64,000 nt of DNA, taken from Dipylidium caninum. Lineage: Eukaryota > Platyhelminthes > Cestoda > Cyclophyllidea > Dipylidiidae. The DNA lies in assembly GCA_017562135.1 (NCBI GenBank), contig QEYB01000895.1:1361197-1425196 (forward strand). Direction: 5' to 3'. Under the pieces are notes generated by a model. That model did not search any database. It was not told the origin of the DNA and saw nothing but the letters and a program-made list of their open reading frames with translations. This document shows positions 12,645 to 27,600 of this stretch, piece by piece; the first letter of the stretch is position 1; each line of letters starts with the position of its first letter. The translations under genes were made by a program, and so were the position numbers.

Positions 12645-15600
12645 GTAAGATCGCCACCCACTTCCTCAGCACTGACGTGAAAGTGGGACCTTAAGTAGTC
12701 CGATTATTCGATTCCTAACACGATAATCTGCCTACTCCCCAGAGGCTACACCAAGTTTTCACTCGAAAGCGATTTTCAGTAGATGCCACATAGCAAAGCA
12801 CACAGTATCCCTAAAGCAACTGACGCACACTTTCACAGGTGGTTAAGAACACCGTAAGTTGACACAAATGCAAATAAAAATGAAGTGGAGAAAGTTGCAA
12901 AATATACGAGTTAAAGTGAAAAGGCCCTGGTGATTTCGCTACACTATAGACGATAGCGGGGAATGTAACAGACGTCCCCGCAAAGGGATAAACGACAGGC
13001 CGACTTACTAATTGCGAGAAAAGGGGACTAAATTATGGGGCGAAGAAACGTCCCGGAGCAACAAATCGCGTTCCGGAGAATTCATAAATTGTTCACGTGC
13101 CAATGAAAGTGTTGGAGTCGCAACCACCTTTTGCTACAATTAGCCGCAATTAACGGAATAAAAGCACCACCTTAGCCGGGCATCGTCTACCGGGCTGCCG
13201 GTGGCTCTCCATTCCAAACTCGTTCCTTGACTCAGTGGAGAAGGCCGCGAAGCCAACAACGCTGCAGTCACTTCGTGATTCAAGTGTTCATGGCTGCGAA
13301 GTGATTTCTTGCCATCTCCCGCCCGGACTTTTCTCTCGCACGACCACTTCACCCGATTGTTCCGTGTGTGTCGTGAAAATTAGGAGCCTCTCCCCACACC
13401 GTTGTCCCTTGAACCAGCATGACCTCCAGGGACTCACTGCGCCGCGGCTCTTTTCAACGACGGAGAATGACCCTTCTGAGTGTGGTTGCCTTTGGCGCCT
13501 CCTGCAGTGAGGCCGCTCGCTCAGAGTTGGGCGAACGATGCGGCCAGTCACTGGCTTTTAGTGGAAAAACAGGTTCCCTCGCTAGAGAAACTTCCGCCCA
13601 GCTATGTTTCCTGATCGCACATCTGCTTCTCCGAAAAACTAATTTAAACTCTGAATTGGTCAATTTTTACTTCATCACGAGTGTGTTGAAGCACTATTAC
13701 TCTCTACACGGGCTCTTTGAAGCTTCTTGGAAATCGAGGCTTCCACTGGTGGTACTCGACAACTTGATTACTCACTTTCGAATTTTTTGCTCGACGTACG
13801 ACCGATTAACAGGACTTCGTTTGTAGACCTGCGGTAGGATAGACTAGCATTTCGAGAAAACTAACTGAAGGGGTAAAACTGCTAAGTGGAAGTGCTAGCA
13901 GAGCACAAATGAGCCTTTCAACACCGCAGTGTTTGAACTTCGCACGCTGCCAGGGTCCTCCTTGAGAAGCAGTGACGCCAAGCCGGGAATCAGACGATTC
14001 GGAACTCGTGTCGCGAGTCGGGCCGGTTGTCCTTTGGAATTTCTTCGCGATGATGAATGAGAAAATCAGGACCACGACTGGGTGTGTGAGAAATAAGCCG
14101 TAAATGTGACACTCCTTTGTTGTCGGGACTCGCACGAAGGTGAAAACATTTCTTTCACGAAGGAGCTTTCAGAGAAGTGCATTTACCAAGTTAATACTGC
14201 GAGAGGCTACAGAAAAACTGTATTACTTGCCCAATTGACAAATCCCAAGCGATTGCTTTAAGAGAATTTGCGGTTCCCTGGACGGGATTAGATCAAGCTC
14301 TGGAGGTGAGACGTGAAATCGTCCAATGGCCTCAGTCAGGGTTTCTTCTGCCAGAATTCATCAATCTCTTAAAATATCGACGCGAATTTCCTCTTGGTTC
14401 TCCGAATAAATGTCCAAAAATGACAAATTGGCCCTAACAATGGTGACATCAACACCTATTTCGCCTTGCATGTGCCTTCACCCATAAATTGCGAGCATTG
14501 CCAGGGCTGACGAAGATGGACTTTTAGCATAAATAAATAATTATTAAGTCCATCATGGGTAACGCCTGACAGCGTGTCAAAGTACATGGCGCGGTTTGGA
14601 GACCAATTGAAAGGTTATTAGAGCGAAGGTGCCGCACACAGATGACGGAAACGGGGGCCTGCGAAATAGCAAAAGCGCAGAGGAAACGGCGGCCCCGCGG
14701 TGGAGAATCCGCCCTCATCCTCGCCCGAGCCCATCAGTGGCGTCTGGAGCAGAGTCCACTTTTTCTTCACGTGCTTTCGGACAGCAGCCAGAAAGTGGGC
14801 GGGGATCAGCGAGAACCCTCACAACGCCCCGATTAGGCGAATCGAGGCAGCGTCAGAGAGTAGTCAGACCACTAGTAATATGTTCTGTCATAATTAATAT
14901 AGTTTACCAAAGTGTTTTTACTTGGAAGGCACTTTGCTAATTAATTTGGTGACATCGGTGGATCGTAAGTTCATTCGCAGCCCATTAGCTCAAATTAATA
15001 TGAGGAAAAACAACGTAAGTGAACAGGAAAAGGTGAACCTTGCCTATTCATATGGCATTCGGTAATGGAAGTGCAGCACATTTGACGTCTTCAAGGACCC
15101 CAACTTTTAAGGAGGCGTCGAATCCGCTCCAAAGACGACTTAGACGCTCGGAGTCTCCTACCCTGCCACCCATTTGCTGTGCATTTCAAGCCATGGCAGC
15201 CGACCGTAATGCTTAAATGTTATTCAAGAAGAAAGTAGAACAGAACGAAAATGAAGTGGATGGGAGAGAGAATGAAATTGTCACCGAGTCTGTTCCCTCA
15301 TCGCAGCCTCGGGTGGTATGGAGACGAGAGCCACGAGGAGAGAGCGAGAAAGAGATTTGATGGGCTTAGTTTTGGGGAGATTGTCATCCCTGATAGGGAA
15401 ACGAAATTCGCATTTGTATTTGAGAGAAAGGCAATGCCCCATGTCGTATTATCGCTCCCTTTCATCTGTAGTGGAGAGGCAAAGCTCATCACCACGGAGA
15501 CCGTCATAAATTGGCCGCGGAATGTGAAGACATCGTTTCCAGTCTCTAACTTCTTCCCAACCTACACTTGCACAACAGCCACCCTCGTAGACGCCGTTTA

Positions 15601-18600
15601 TTTCGCGTCCTTTGCCACCCGTGCCCAAGTCGCGGTCGGGCGATGACCTCAAAAATTATGAGGTTTACGCATCTTTATTACCCCCCGCCTATAGTACACA
15701 CTTTGGTTTATCTCGGAAGGCAGAGATGATGGCAAGGCAATTTGGCGTTTCAGGCTATGATCGTGAACTCCGGAATTGGCCCAAGTACTCCATGCAAGGC
15801 GACGCAGAGCGGGGAGAGCACGACTTGGTCATCTCGTCCGTCGCCCGCGAGGACACGGGCAATTTTGAGTGTCAGGTCTCGCCCACAGCCAACCAGCCTC
15901 TGCTGCGCAGAAGCACGAACCCTTTCTGTGCTCGGTGAGTGCCCCACTCAGCCCCGCCCGAACAACGCTCCTCTCGGAGAATCGGGCCTTTCCTCTCCTC
16001 CCCACTCGTGCCCGATTACCCCAATCATTTCATAGTTCAGAAGCTTGTTCCATTCTTAAATTTATACTAACTGAATAGTCGTTGAATATGGTGATTTTTA
16101 AATCACGAGTCTCCCATCTCGCCTTCCTGTTGCTCCTTCAATGGGCAACTTTTACAAAAAACTCAGCACATTTTCTGCAGCTTTAAAGTTCCCCTCCGGT
16201 AAGGCGAATGGGGTGGCACCACATGGTGCACAATCGGGAAAAGACCAAACCAAGTGCTATTCTGGAGAGTTGCAGTATTATTCGGCCGGTCTTTTACACG
16301 CAAAAATGTGTAAGGCCATGATGGGCACGCAGAGAGCGGCGGGGTCTTTGAGGAGGTGAAAAGTGAAGTGAACTTTCGTAGACAACAACGCATTCAGTGC
16401 TCTGCCTGCTCAGGAAAAATTTGGTGATGTTGTTCGGGGACCACAGAGCGCGGAGCTCTTTCAGCTCCACTGGCGTCCAGCAGACAAATGGACGATTAAA
16501 TTCACAATTGTTTAAACGTACATGGGGAGCGAAGCTGCTGACTTCGTGGGTCACAATGAACTTCGAGTGAATAAAGTTAATTACAAGAGACATGCGGGAA
16601 AAAATCCGCCGAGGTTCGAGGTGGACTGTAGACCCCATTGTGTCTGTTGAAAATTTGTACACATTAATTGATACCACAGCAACGCATGCGATGCATGCGT
16701 AGTTGCTGTGAAATAAACTTCGAGATTTAGCATTCACTTTGACCTTCATCTTCATACGCATTAAGGTACAAAAATTAAGCCGGCCAGTCCACTCCCATTC
16801 CACTTTATTCCGTGGGTAACAAGACCGTCGCTTGGGCCTCTTTCAGAGCGACTTTAATCGCCTCCGTGTGATCTTCATCGCTGTACTTACGCGAATAGGA
16901 GGAGTGGCTCACTATAAACTAGGTTAAAAAATGACTTGCGCCCGATGAAAGGGCTTGGAGCTGGACCCTCTGTTTCGTTGCTGCCCCCCTGATAGGCGGG
17001 AGGGGGGGGGCGTCTCCTCACTTTTTAGTCTGAATAGGGTAGGCTGCCCCACGATGAGCTCTCCATGCTCGTATAAAGAGTCCTTAAAGGGAGAGTAATT
17101 TGCCTGTTGTACAATATTTCAGTGGTGCCATCGAAGCCCATCATAATAGCGCCTCCAGGCGAGCCTCAGCCCACAAAGAACGGCCAGTTGGTGATATCTC
17201 GACCGGGGTTTTCCGTCGAAACCGCTAGCAACGATGCCTCCATCGTGGACGACAAGTTGAGGCTGATATGCCAAGCCAAGGGAGGTGTGCCGGCACCGGC
17301 TTTCGAGTGGTTCCACAATGGCCTGCCAGTTCGGACGAACTACGTGGGGGGCGGGACGATGGGTGGCAGCAGCGGCGGTGGGAGCGATGCCTTTCACTCC
17401 ACCGGGACCGGCGAAGGCGTCGAGGGGGAGGCCGTGCTGGTCATCCCCAAGGCCGACCTCATCACCGGCGACCGACTCACTTGTTTGGTCAGCAACAGGG
17501 CCACTCAACGGGCTGTTAACCTGGGACAGCAGAAGTTACTCGCCGAGATTATCGTCACGGTGCAAAGTGAGTGTGACATTGTGGAATTCCTCACCACCCA
17601 CTTGACCGACTTGGCTGACGGACCTCCGCACAATAATGCCCGCCACCACCGTCCGTCACTTAACCAATTTTCGAGTGATAAACAATGCCTCCCCCACTAT
17701 ATAAAAGAATAACCATTTCTCAGACTCCTGCAGCCGAGATTACAGCTAGTGAGCGGGCAAAATTTGTTTGTTTAGTCGCTTCTAACACTTGGTACCCCAA
17801 CCTGCAGTGGACCAACAGTTCGAAAAAGCGCCCATTCGAAACGCTCTGGATGTTGACAAAGCTTCTGTGCTGTCAAATAGGTGCGGGCAAGTGCTCCCGA
17901 CTGTCTCGTTTTAGTTCCAGCTTTAAAGCAAGTCCCCGGGTAGTAATGCATTTCGCCTTGAAGGCAGAGACCGGGTGCGGTGCGAATTATGCCCGCTCTT
18001 AAGTTTGTCCCTTGTGATCGAGATTCCTCTTGGAGTTTTACGCAACCCCTAAATGTGTAGGGGCGGCTGCCTGGCCACTTCTTTAAATGTCAGCGATGAT
18101 TTGAACTTTCGCTCTCTCCCTCGCCCTCGCCCTCGCCTGCCTTGTCAAACTAAATTGCATTTTAACGTTGCCACCATACTTACTTTTTCCTGACTCTGGT
18201 GTCGTCAGTTTGGTTAGCATCAAAGGCTGGCGGCAATATCAAATTGACGGTGATTCCATCTCGAAAATGGAGTCGCACGATGGTGGTACTGATTGGCCGC
18301 TTTCCGTAGTTATACTTTAATCGAGAGCGCCTGATCCCCCATGCATGTGGGCAAAAGAGTGGCCACAAGAGTCACCGAAACAGGTCACCTGGCTGAAATT
18401 CAGGCGGCCCCACAGAACGGCGGTGGGTGAATGCAATGAAGCCGAGGTCAGGGGGAAAAAAGCTTAACCAATTATTTTAGTCGTTTAATCCTTTAATTAT
18501 TAATACCTTTATCATCGTTGGCACAGCGAAGAGTTTTATTTTAATACTGTGAAAAGAATTCCAAAGCGGTATGGCCTGCGAGGCGGTTGGTGTCGAGAGT

Positions 18601-21600
18601 TGGTGGATTCCGCCGCGTACTCGTAATGCGCTTTGTGTACGGGCACAGGAAATCCCCTCACGTCCTGACGGAGCAGACTGCATTCCACCGAAGCAACCGC
18701 CGATTCCACCACACAAGCGAGGAGCGCCTGTCTGCCGAGTATCCTCTAAACTGCTTTCACGACATGAGCAGGCTTTTACAACGCCACAGACTAACATATA
18801 ATATATCTAACCCGATTAAGTGCAGCCAAATCGCAGGCGCGCAGAGTGGGGGACCCATTCCGGACATGCACGCTGAAGTAGAGTAAGAGAAGAAGGGGCT
18901 CACTGGCCGGCGCTGTTATATACGAAGTTGCGCAAGTTTTACCGGTGAGGCAGCGCCAACATCCAGTCGTAGGTGTTGTTCTCAAATTCACTTAGGAGTA
19001 ACTCGTACCACCGCCACCGCCACCGCCACTGCTGCTCTGTTACCGCAACCAGCAGCACCGTCCCCAGCGTTAAATACTTCATCAATTAGATCATCCCATT
19101 AAAGGGAAGCATCAACTTTTCATCGCAGTGACTCCTCAGTCCACACCACCTCATTTCGCATCATCCCACCTACGCCCTCGGTAGTCAAGTTAGTGTTCAC
19201 CCGATGAGGACTCCGCGAGTCCGATGTGAGTAACGATAGGTGACATCAACGTTAGTGTCGAAGAGGGAAAATGAGTACAAAAGATCATTCACTTCAGCAT
19301 TTTCGGAGCCTGCGTTGGCCTACACTTCAGCCATGATGCTCATTTCGGCGTACCGAGTCAGAGACTCGAGCATAAAGTGGTCTGAGCACCGACAAACTGC
19401 TCCCCAAAAGGGCAGGTCGACACAGTCTCCCCGCGTCTCACTCATATGTCCGCGGGGCGGCGGGAGAAGCGAGAGGGCGGCAGCCGGAGGGACACTGTTG
19501 AGTGGCAAGTCCTGGTCTCTCCGCATCTCAGCACCTAATTTCTGGCATTCCAGAAGGTGCCTGAAACCTGGAGTGCGTTCTCTTCGGCGTACCGCCCCCA
19601 GTGCTGGGCAACGAGGTCTCACGCGTTTTGTGAACTTAAAACCACATTTTACTGGTCTGGTCATATTCAGAGCAGTCTGAGGAAAGCACCTCAATGCCAG
19701 TGGCAGGGTATGCCTGTAAATCTGATCAGGTTTCCCATTTCATTATTTAGATATAATCAGTTTTTAGAAATTTTAAAATATTTCGTGTCGATAGCCTTAA
19801 TTCCTCTAAATTTCGTAAAAATTCTGTGCAGTTTCTCTTTTTCTGCACACTGATGGACGCGACACCCTCAGTCGAAAAGACGATTTACGCTCACGGCGAG
19901 ATTCCGCTTCCACTTACGCGGCTTCCTCTCCGTCGGTGCACAGGGCCGTCGGCAACCCGGTACGAGCACACGAGATGCTCCCTTCAGTCGATTCTGTTTG
20001 CGTCCACTTCGAACAGCCGGTCACTTCGTGACACGTTGATCACGGCAGTGTGGTCGAGCAGCAGACACTCTCCCGGTGGATACCCCGTTTTTTCCCTCTT
20101 ATGCCTCCTTAGGCACTGTATGCACTACAAAAGCATTAATCCTCAAGAAAAAGCAGTCTGGAGAGATTTTATGGGGGGGGACGAAGTCTCAAGATATGCC
20201 TCAATCTGGTTTTCTTCTTCTCGTCAACAGTTAAGCAGACTAAAGGCGCAGACGGCACCGTGCCGCGGTCCCCAGTTTACAATAACAGCCCACCAACAAC
20301 CTCCTCTCCCCCCTTCAAAATTATTGTCTGTTTCTATCGGGAAAAATAGTATCGGGTGGTGCAGCCATTGTCTTCTTCGCCTCATGAACCCGTCTTTCTC
20401 CGTAAACAAGAATTACAGTAAAGATCGCCACTTAGACCCTCCTTCTCTATGCATAATTTGAGAAACGAGCGTGTCCACATCAATCTTCACATGGACTGCA
20501 TTCCGTCTTTGGAGGGCGGCCGCAAGGTGACGACGGTGTGCGGCACCACGAAATCTCTGCCGAGTGCTTAACTCGTCATTTTCCCTCCTCTCTTGGGAGT
20601 ACGTTCTTTCCGGTCTTTAGTAGACTTAGCATCAGAGCAGGTTCTTGTGCCCGGAAAGTGGGCAAATAAAGGCAGTTGGCTTATCATTATACCGCCTAAA
20701 TCTGCACGCAAAGTGGACACAGTCCCACTGTATTCATTGGACAGTTTCTGATTAATCACCCAAAAATGCTGCCAACTTTTTGCCCTCCTAATAGCCTGCA
20801 ATTCGCACGACCTTCCATTTTGGCCATCAATCTCGGAAGACAGAAAAAGCGAGGAGGCAGAGCGTATAACATCCTCGTTGTCTGCGATCACGCCAAATCA
20901 GCGTCTTAATTGAGTTGTGGCAGCTGGCTGTGGGGTAGAATTGCGCTCGGCCCCTCAACGTTCCCTTCCCACCGAGGGTGGGTGGCGAGCTCAGACCTGG
21001 CGCTTGCTGAAGTCGCGTCCGGTGTGATGTTAATGCACATTCTCAAAGTGGGAACGCCTCAATACTCTTACGAATTAAGCTTCATGCCAAGTTCTACGCT
21101 CTCTTTCGCCTCCTCTGCCTTGTGAGAAGGGATTGAAAGTCCTCAGCGCTTGAAGAGGCCCGTCACCTACGGACAGGACAGTCGTGCATGATAACGGCCC
21201 GGCTTTCCTGAACAATTTATGCATGGACAATCGAGAAGATACTTACATTAGAGCAGTACCAGTACCTCATCCTTCACCAGTTCACTTGGCAAAAACATAA
21301 TTGTAAGAACATGTAATATGCTTTTCATCAGCTCCACCGGGGACCCCCGTCATTCTCTCTTCGGACGGCAACATCATCGACTCCATAACCGTCAAAGAAA
21401 GCGACACCGTTAATCTCATCTGTCAGTCGAAACCGCCAGGGTCGCCACCGGGGGAGTTGGTTTGGCGTTGGGATCAGCCGCAGAGCCACTTCCAGACCGA
21501 CTCTCCAGCGCCTTCAGCGTCCTCCGCGTCCGCGGCAACCGAGGTGTACAAACTGCTCGGCCTCGAGCAATTTTCCCGGCACACCTCAGACAGAAATCAG

Positions 21601-24600
21601 CTAGAAAGCCATCTCGCTCTACCAAACGTGAAACGAGCGCAAAATGGCCTTTCTATTGTCTGTGTTACGCGGCACAAGCTCGGAATGGAGCAAAAGGCTA
21701 AAATCCAACTCAACGTCAAATGTAAGTTGAAAACCTACCGCCAACTCTATTTTTAACAACGAGACTGCAACTCTGAGTCGAAATGTGGGTCTTCTTACGT
21801 GAACCATTGCCTCCGTACTTTAACTAGCCACAGGCAGATATTCAACAGGTTTATTAAAAGAATTCTGGATTGCCTAATCTGGTAAGGAGTGCATACTTCT
21901 GAGAAAAATTTAATGTTAAACTAGGCGATGAACTCAACCACTTATTTCCGGTGACCAACACTCAGGTAGAGCATTAACTCACTGCTCCCGACCACCGCGA
22001 TTTGTACGACTGACGCCGAGAGGGCAGAGGCAGACTGCGGATTTCGGGTTGGAGAGCAGCCGAAAACCTTTCAGTCTGCGATTGAACGGGAGCGAAGTGG
22101 AGCCCGCCTTTGATGGGCTCCGGCGATCGCATTCCCGTTGAAAGCGCAGCCACGCGGCTGTCCCTCACGGGAGGAAAATATTGAGACTGTCGGATTTGGT
22201 TAATACCAGGACTGATAATTCCCACCCCCCACCCCCTTCTCGTCGCCGACTGTCGCACCTTAGTCACACTAGACCCCTGGCCGACACTGACGTTGACAAA
22301 AAATCGATGCGATGAGTCATGGCGCCCGTGTCCCCTCGCGATGACACGATGTGCACGCGGACGTGGTCTCACGGCCTCGGCCGCCCTCGTCACCGGCAGC
22401 CTTCTCCCCGCCTCCACCCCGCCCCGCCCCGCTCGCGCCCACCTCAGCGCTGAAGGCCTCGCAGCGGGCACTGCTGCCCCATGGGCGGGGGGAAGGGGGG
22501 GGGGGATGGCGGTGGCGGTGGGCCACCGGGACTAGGCTGCAGCTGTTTTCAGGCGGGGCGAGGTGATGGACTGGTCTCTCTCGAGGGGGCCTACCTGCCC
22601 CTCTGGGTTGATCGTAACTTTGTTCTGCAGAAGCATCTAACCTGACAGCAGCGCAGAGTTGGTGTCACAAATCTTTAACAAATTTCCGTCTGAGGATGTC
22701 AACATTTAGAATAGTACGGAAACGAAAAGTTTGACAAGGGGCACCTTGACAGAGAAGTTCACGTTGCTTGAAATAAGGAACACTTCGTGTTTGGCACTTA
22801 AGTGATGTGGGCAAACAGTTGGTGTATCTCCTCCTCCATGGACTCGACAGCGGACCAGAGGACGATTTCTGATAAAAGAAGTGAAAGCTTATGTAGACGT
22901 CAGTCGAAAATATGAGAGGCGGTAGTGCGCATAACAGTGTTACTGGTTCCCAATCCACACTTTCTCATTCGGTCATCCTCTTAATGGGCTTGGGCCTGCC
23001 ATATCCTTTTGTCCATTCTTCATAAGCCTTCCCAACTTCCAACACACTCCCAGTTTTGACGAGTCTCCCTTTAACTCGACAGTCGCAGCTCTTCCTCCAG
23101 TGATTGAGCCGGGGCCATTCAGCAGGTAGATGGCTCTGGCGGCGACAACGGGTGGAAAAGTGAAGGACAACGTAGGAAACGTTTCATAGCTCTGTCACGA
23201 TGACTGTAGGTTTCCACAAGTGAGGAGGAAAGTGAAATGCTTTCTGACCTTAGTGCACGCGCGTGTGTGTGTGTGTGCGTGTGTCAAATCCGCCGGTCTG
23301 ATAGCCGAAATTGTGGAAAGCTTTTAGTCATGACCTTAGCCGAAATGCCACACAGGCTGAGAATTGAAATTGCAGCAGCACCCGCCTGCTCCCGTCCGGG
23401 AGAGCACCACAGTGGAGCGACGACGCGCGGACGGGGTCAATGTCGCTGCAAATACAACAGGTCGCAGCTACCACGATTAATTTAACCTTTCCACTATTAA
23501 TCCGAGTCATGATTGCTTGTAAAGTGCACTACCATGGCGGGTGCGGGTGTGTTTGATGCTTTGTGGTCGGGCGAGTGCTTTTCTCTAACTGGGCCACTTA
23601 ACTAATTACACAACACAGCACTTGTAAGGTGAAGGAGACCTCGCTGTCGCCGAATACGTGGCCTGAAACGGCGACGCGAGAGCATGAAAGGAAGGTGTGC
23701 AAAATTTTATGAAGAGGAGAGTTTATTACTCTTCCTCCTCCTCCTCCTCTCCTTGGATGGTGGGGCTAATTCCCCTGGCCTGAGACTCATGCCACATGCG
23801 CCCTGACCTCCAACCGCATCCATTCGGCGGTCGTGGGCCTGGCGCCTTCGCGTCCTCCTCCTCGGCGCGGGGCCGCGATGGGATGGCAGCCCGATGACTG
23901 GTTTATGGCTGACAACTGTTGCCACTGCAACGCCCCGGTGGCAGGGGCTGAACGGACCGGGAACCATAAATCAGCAGAGACATGGGTTGAGACAAGTTTG
24001 CGGTAATTAAAAAGTGGCACGGGCAACATATAACCGAAAAACTCTTGAATTATTTCACAACTCCGATCCCTGTGCCCGCTGTGACACGAATACTTACCGC
24101 TTTTATGGGTTTTCCAGCCGTTCTGAGCCGCATGGTAACTGCTTCATCGCATTTTACGACGTCTGCACAAGCAAAAACAACGGCAAACAATAGACTGCCA
24201 CATAAATTCACTACTTTCCCGCGAAAGTTCATAAAAGGACTGATTAGCAGTATAAGATAAGCCCACGTGAACCCACCGCAGACTGAAACGCAGTCGCTAA
24301 CACCGAAGGCGTTTCTTGTGGCGGCTTTCCTTTCCCAAGTCAAAGCACCAAACGCGATTGTCCGCCTGCCAAAGGTGAAACCGGTACTTTCGATGTTATC
24401 TCGATGCGAATTGGCATGTGCTGAGACAGGACTCGAGGCGATTGAAGCGCAGATAGCACAGAGTGAAATCTCTCACCACATGGTGGTGCTCTCCTCGCAA
24501 CTTCCACCGATGTCTGTCAAGAGGCATTCTCGAGGATCTCAGAGCAGGAAAGGCTTCCTGTCAAGCTGAATTCGTACAAAAGAGGCAGTAATGGATCACT

Positions 24601-27600
24601 CTCTCCTCTCTTTCCTCCTTCTCCGTCTCGCCTTAGCAGGAAACCTGATTGCAAAATATGATTAACATGACGACGGAAACTCAGACTGCGGTTGGCGTGA
24701 TGGGGGACCCGGCGACGCGTTAGTGCGTTGAAGACAGTCCAAATAGCGATTTCTTTTCTGCTCCGTTCACAGGGATCCGTACTTCATGAGGCATAAGCGG
24801 AACCAACTGTTCTTTTACTCAAAGTCTTGCATTCCAGAGAGGAGGTTAATTTTTTAAATTCCGTCCACGATATTTTGTCCTTTTGGCTAATTTGTAGGCA
24901 GGTTGCATCGACAGGCATGCGCGACGCAAACGGGACACGCGAATTCCCGAGTAGCTCAGCTCCCAGTGGGTCTGATGCGGCAGCAATGAAGAGGCGGGTC
25001 TGGTGGCGTCTTGACAGCTCTCTCACCCCATCATTTCGTTCCCATTTACTTTTTGTGTGACCAACCATCTACTACCTAGTAAATAATCGCAAACGGACTG
25101 AGAAAATTGAGTGAGCGATTTTGAGAAGGCCTCGGAATCGCCCATTTCGAGTTCGTATTTACCCTTAATTCGCCCTCACTGATCATGTCGCCTACTTGGA
25201 ATCTATAAACTCGCCGGGCGTAGCAGTACAGAGCTTAATTCTTTTAACCACGCCCTTCAGGTTTCTGATAATAATGTTTTATTATAAGCATCATCTCTTG
25301 TCATAGATACCTTCGCCGGCGTCTGCATTCACAAAAATGAAAAGACTGGCTCTAGACTTCCTGTAACTGGGAGTTTCGACGACAAAGAAGAATGTTCTGT
25401 CCAGTCTTTATCATTCTCTCAATTTCCCCGCACTATGTACGTGCATCCGGGGCGGAAGCAGATCTTTTCCTGTTCCACGACTCCCTTCTACGGCCACGCA
25501 ACAATCAAGTGGTTCGGCGCCGTATCATTCAACGACGCCGAGTGGTACGATCTAACCAACCTGACCTCCATCGCCGAATTGAAACGGGGAGGCGTCAATG
25601 GCGCCAGCTACATCAAGACCGTGTCTCTCCGCCTGCCGCCTTCGCATTCGGCCAGGCTCGGGGCACTCCAGTGTCGCGGCTACCCCTCTGCCGCCGCGGA
25701 CTCCACCACGCTCACCAACATCATGGACCAAGTCCTGCTTAAACCATACGGTTGGTCCACCCCCGCCCCCGGAGACCCGGGTTGCCATGGCCTAATCGAA
25801 GTTGGGCATTAAAGTATTAATAGAGGCATACGTGACGCAGTAAAGTGACGTAGTAAAGTTTCTCCACTAGTTAATTTGCGTCAAGTTATGCCCGTAGGCG
25901 ACACGGTTGCGTCTGCGGTGTCTTCCAAATGCCGTGCTCGATGCAGGTTTGCGTGATTTACTGCCTGCTGCTCGGTGGAACCGCGCAGGCAGCAGATCTG
26001 CGCGTGGCGAACTTGCCCATCCTGGGGCAGGCCGGAATGGCCAGAGCCGGTGTAAAGTGGGTCACCAAACAGCTGCGTTAGCGTCGTAGTAACGTGGAGG
26101 CCTCTCGTTTTATGGGCACACTCTTCCTGCATCAGTAACTAATAATAAATTAGGACTTAGCAAAATTCTACTCAGCAACACTTTGTTAGACGATGAATTG
26201 CTTGCCTCTTCGAGGGAACCTCGGGTAGTCTCATCTTGGGGGCTCCTCCCGTAACCACCGACGTGTCTATCAGGGGCGAACTTGCCTCACTGCCCTGTTG
26301 AGTGGGAATTCAAAAGAATAACTGACCTTTTAATCAAAAGGGGTCTTCGTTTTCAAAGCTACATTTGCAACACAGGTGCAACCCAGCGTACAAAACCGCC
26401 ATTTGTTTGTTGGTGGTGGCGACTTTGAATTATGGGGAAAAAGTGGCTGGCGCACAGGGGCCACTGCACTCTGCGCCTTGACGGGGCGGAAAAAAGGTCT
26501 GCTTACCGTCGTTCATGCACTCCCACCAATCCAACCAGGCTGGGGGAAAAAGCACATTTGAAAAGACCTGAAAAGACCAGATCACGTTTCTTTTAGAGGT
26601 TGACATTTATAAAATCTTGCACACTTCTCCTCTTCACCATTTGAAACAGTAAGAGAGGATTTTTCTTCCACCTCGCCATTTGCGGACCCCACAATTTTGT
26701 GGATATTTCAGAGGCTGGAGGAGACGGCAAAAATAGTCCCGAATATGAGCCCTGACTTTGACACTGAACACCGGCGGAATGCCACTCAGTTTAAGGGTAT
26801 TTCAGGACTTTCTTCGGTCGGACAAAAGATCTGTGGAAGAGTCATGGCCCAATTCAAGATGATTTTAGTTATGACAGTATTTACGGTAAGCATAAATGTG
26901 ATTTGAGGGCATTCAAGCCGCCTGACGAGGCGTCAGTGGCATAAATAGAGTCGGTGCCGACACAGAAAGCACATTTCTATTCGTGAGTGATAAATCGGAG
27001 TGGAAAATGCGGCGACTACCTGATTGTTCCATAAGAAGAGTGGAAATGCATTTGAGCGCGCTACACAGCTCAGTTGCGTCGTGGGTCGTGCCATTGTTGT
27101 CGGTAGTCAGCTGAAGAGGGTGAATGCGATCGCGTGCAGATATTCATCAGGAGGCAGAAAAGGAGTGAGCGAGTGAGAGGTGAGCTCGCAGAACTCAAAT
27201 TCGGCCCACATCCCCGCGCCCATTAACGAGTGCCTCTCGCGATGGCAGCGGGGGAGCGCGGGGGGGCGCGAGGACTGCCCGGGCGGAGAGATACAGCGGA
27301 CAGCGCAGAATGAAATGGCGAAACCGAAGTGGGTCACTAGCCGTGTGAGTGTTCATTATCCGGACTCTTAATTGCTGAAGGCTAATTTCTCCTCTTTGTC
27401 CTCGTTAGGCGAAACTCTTTAGACCGTCCACTCCGCTCATGGAGACGAGTGCCACTCGCGATAGCCGATGAAAGCCAAGGGCAGGCTATTAGCAAACACG
27501 CGATTAGACATCTTTCGAGACTGGCACTTCACCAGAAAACCCTCTTTCGTTGTCATCAGATGACACGACACTTCATCTTGTTTCTAAAAATAACTTTTGG

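Noticed and set aside
22015..22471. 165-codon GC-rich minus-strand frame in intron 4
   Set aside because: Arg/Pro/Ala-rich composition follows from GC content; no domain and no splice evidence.
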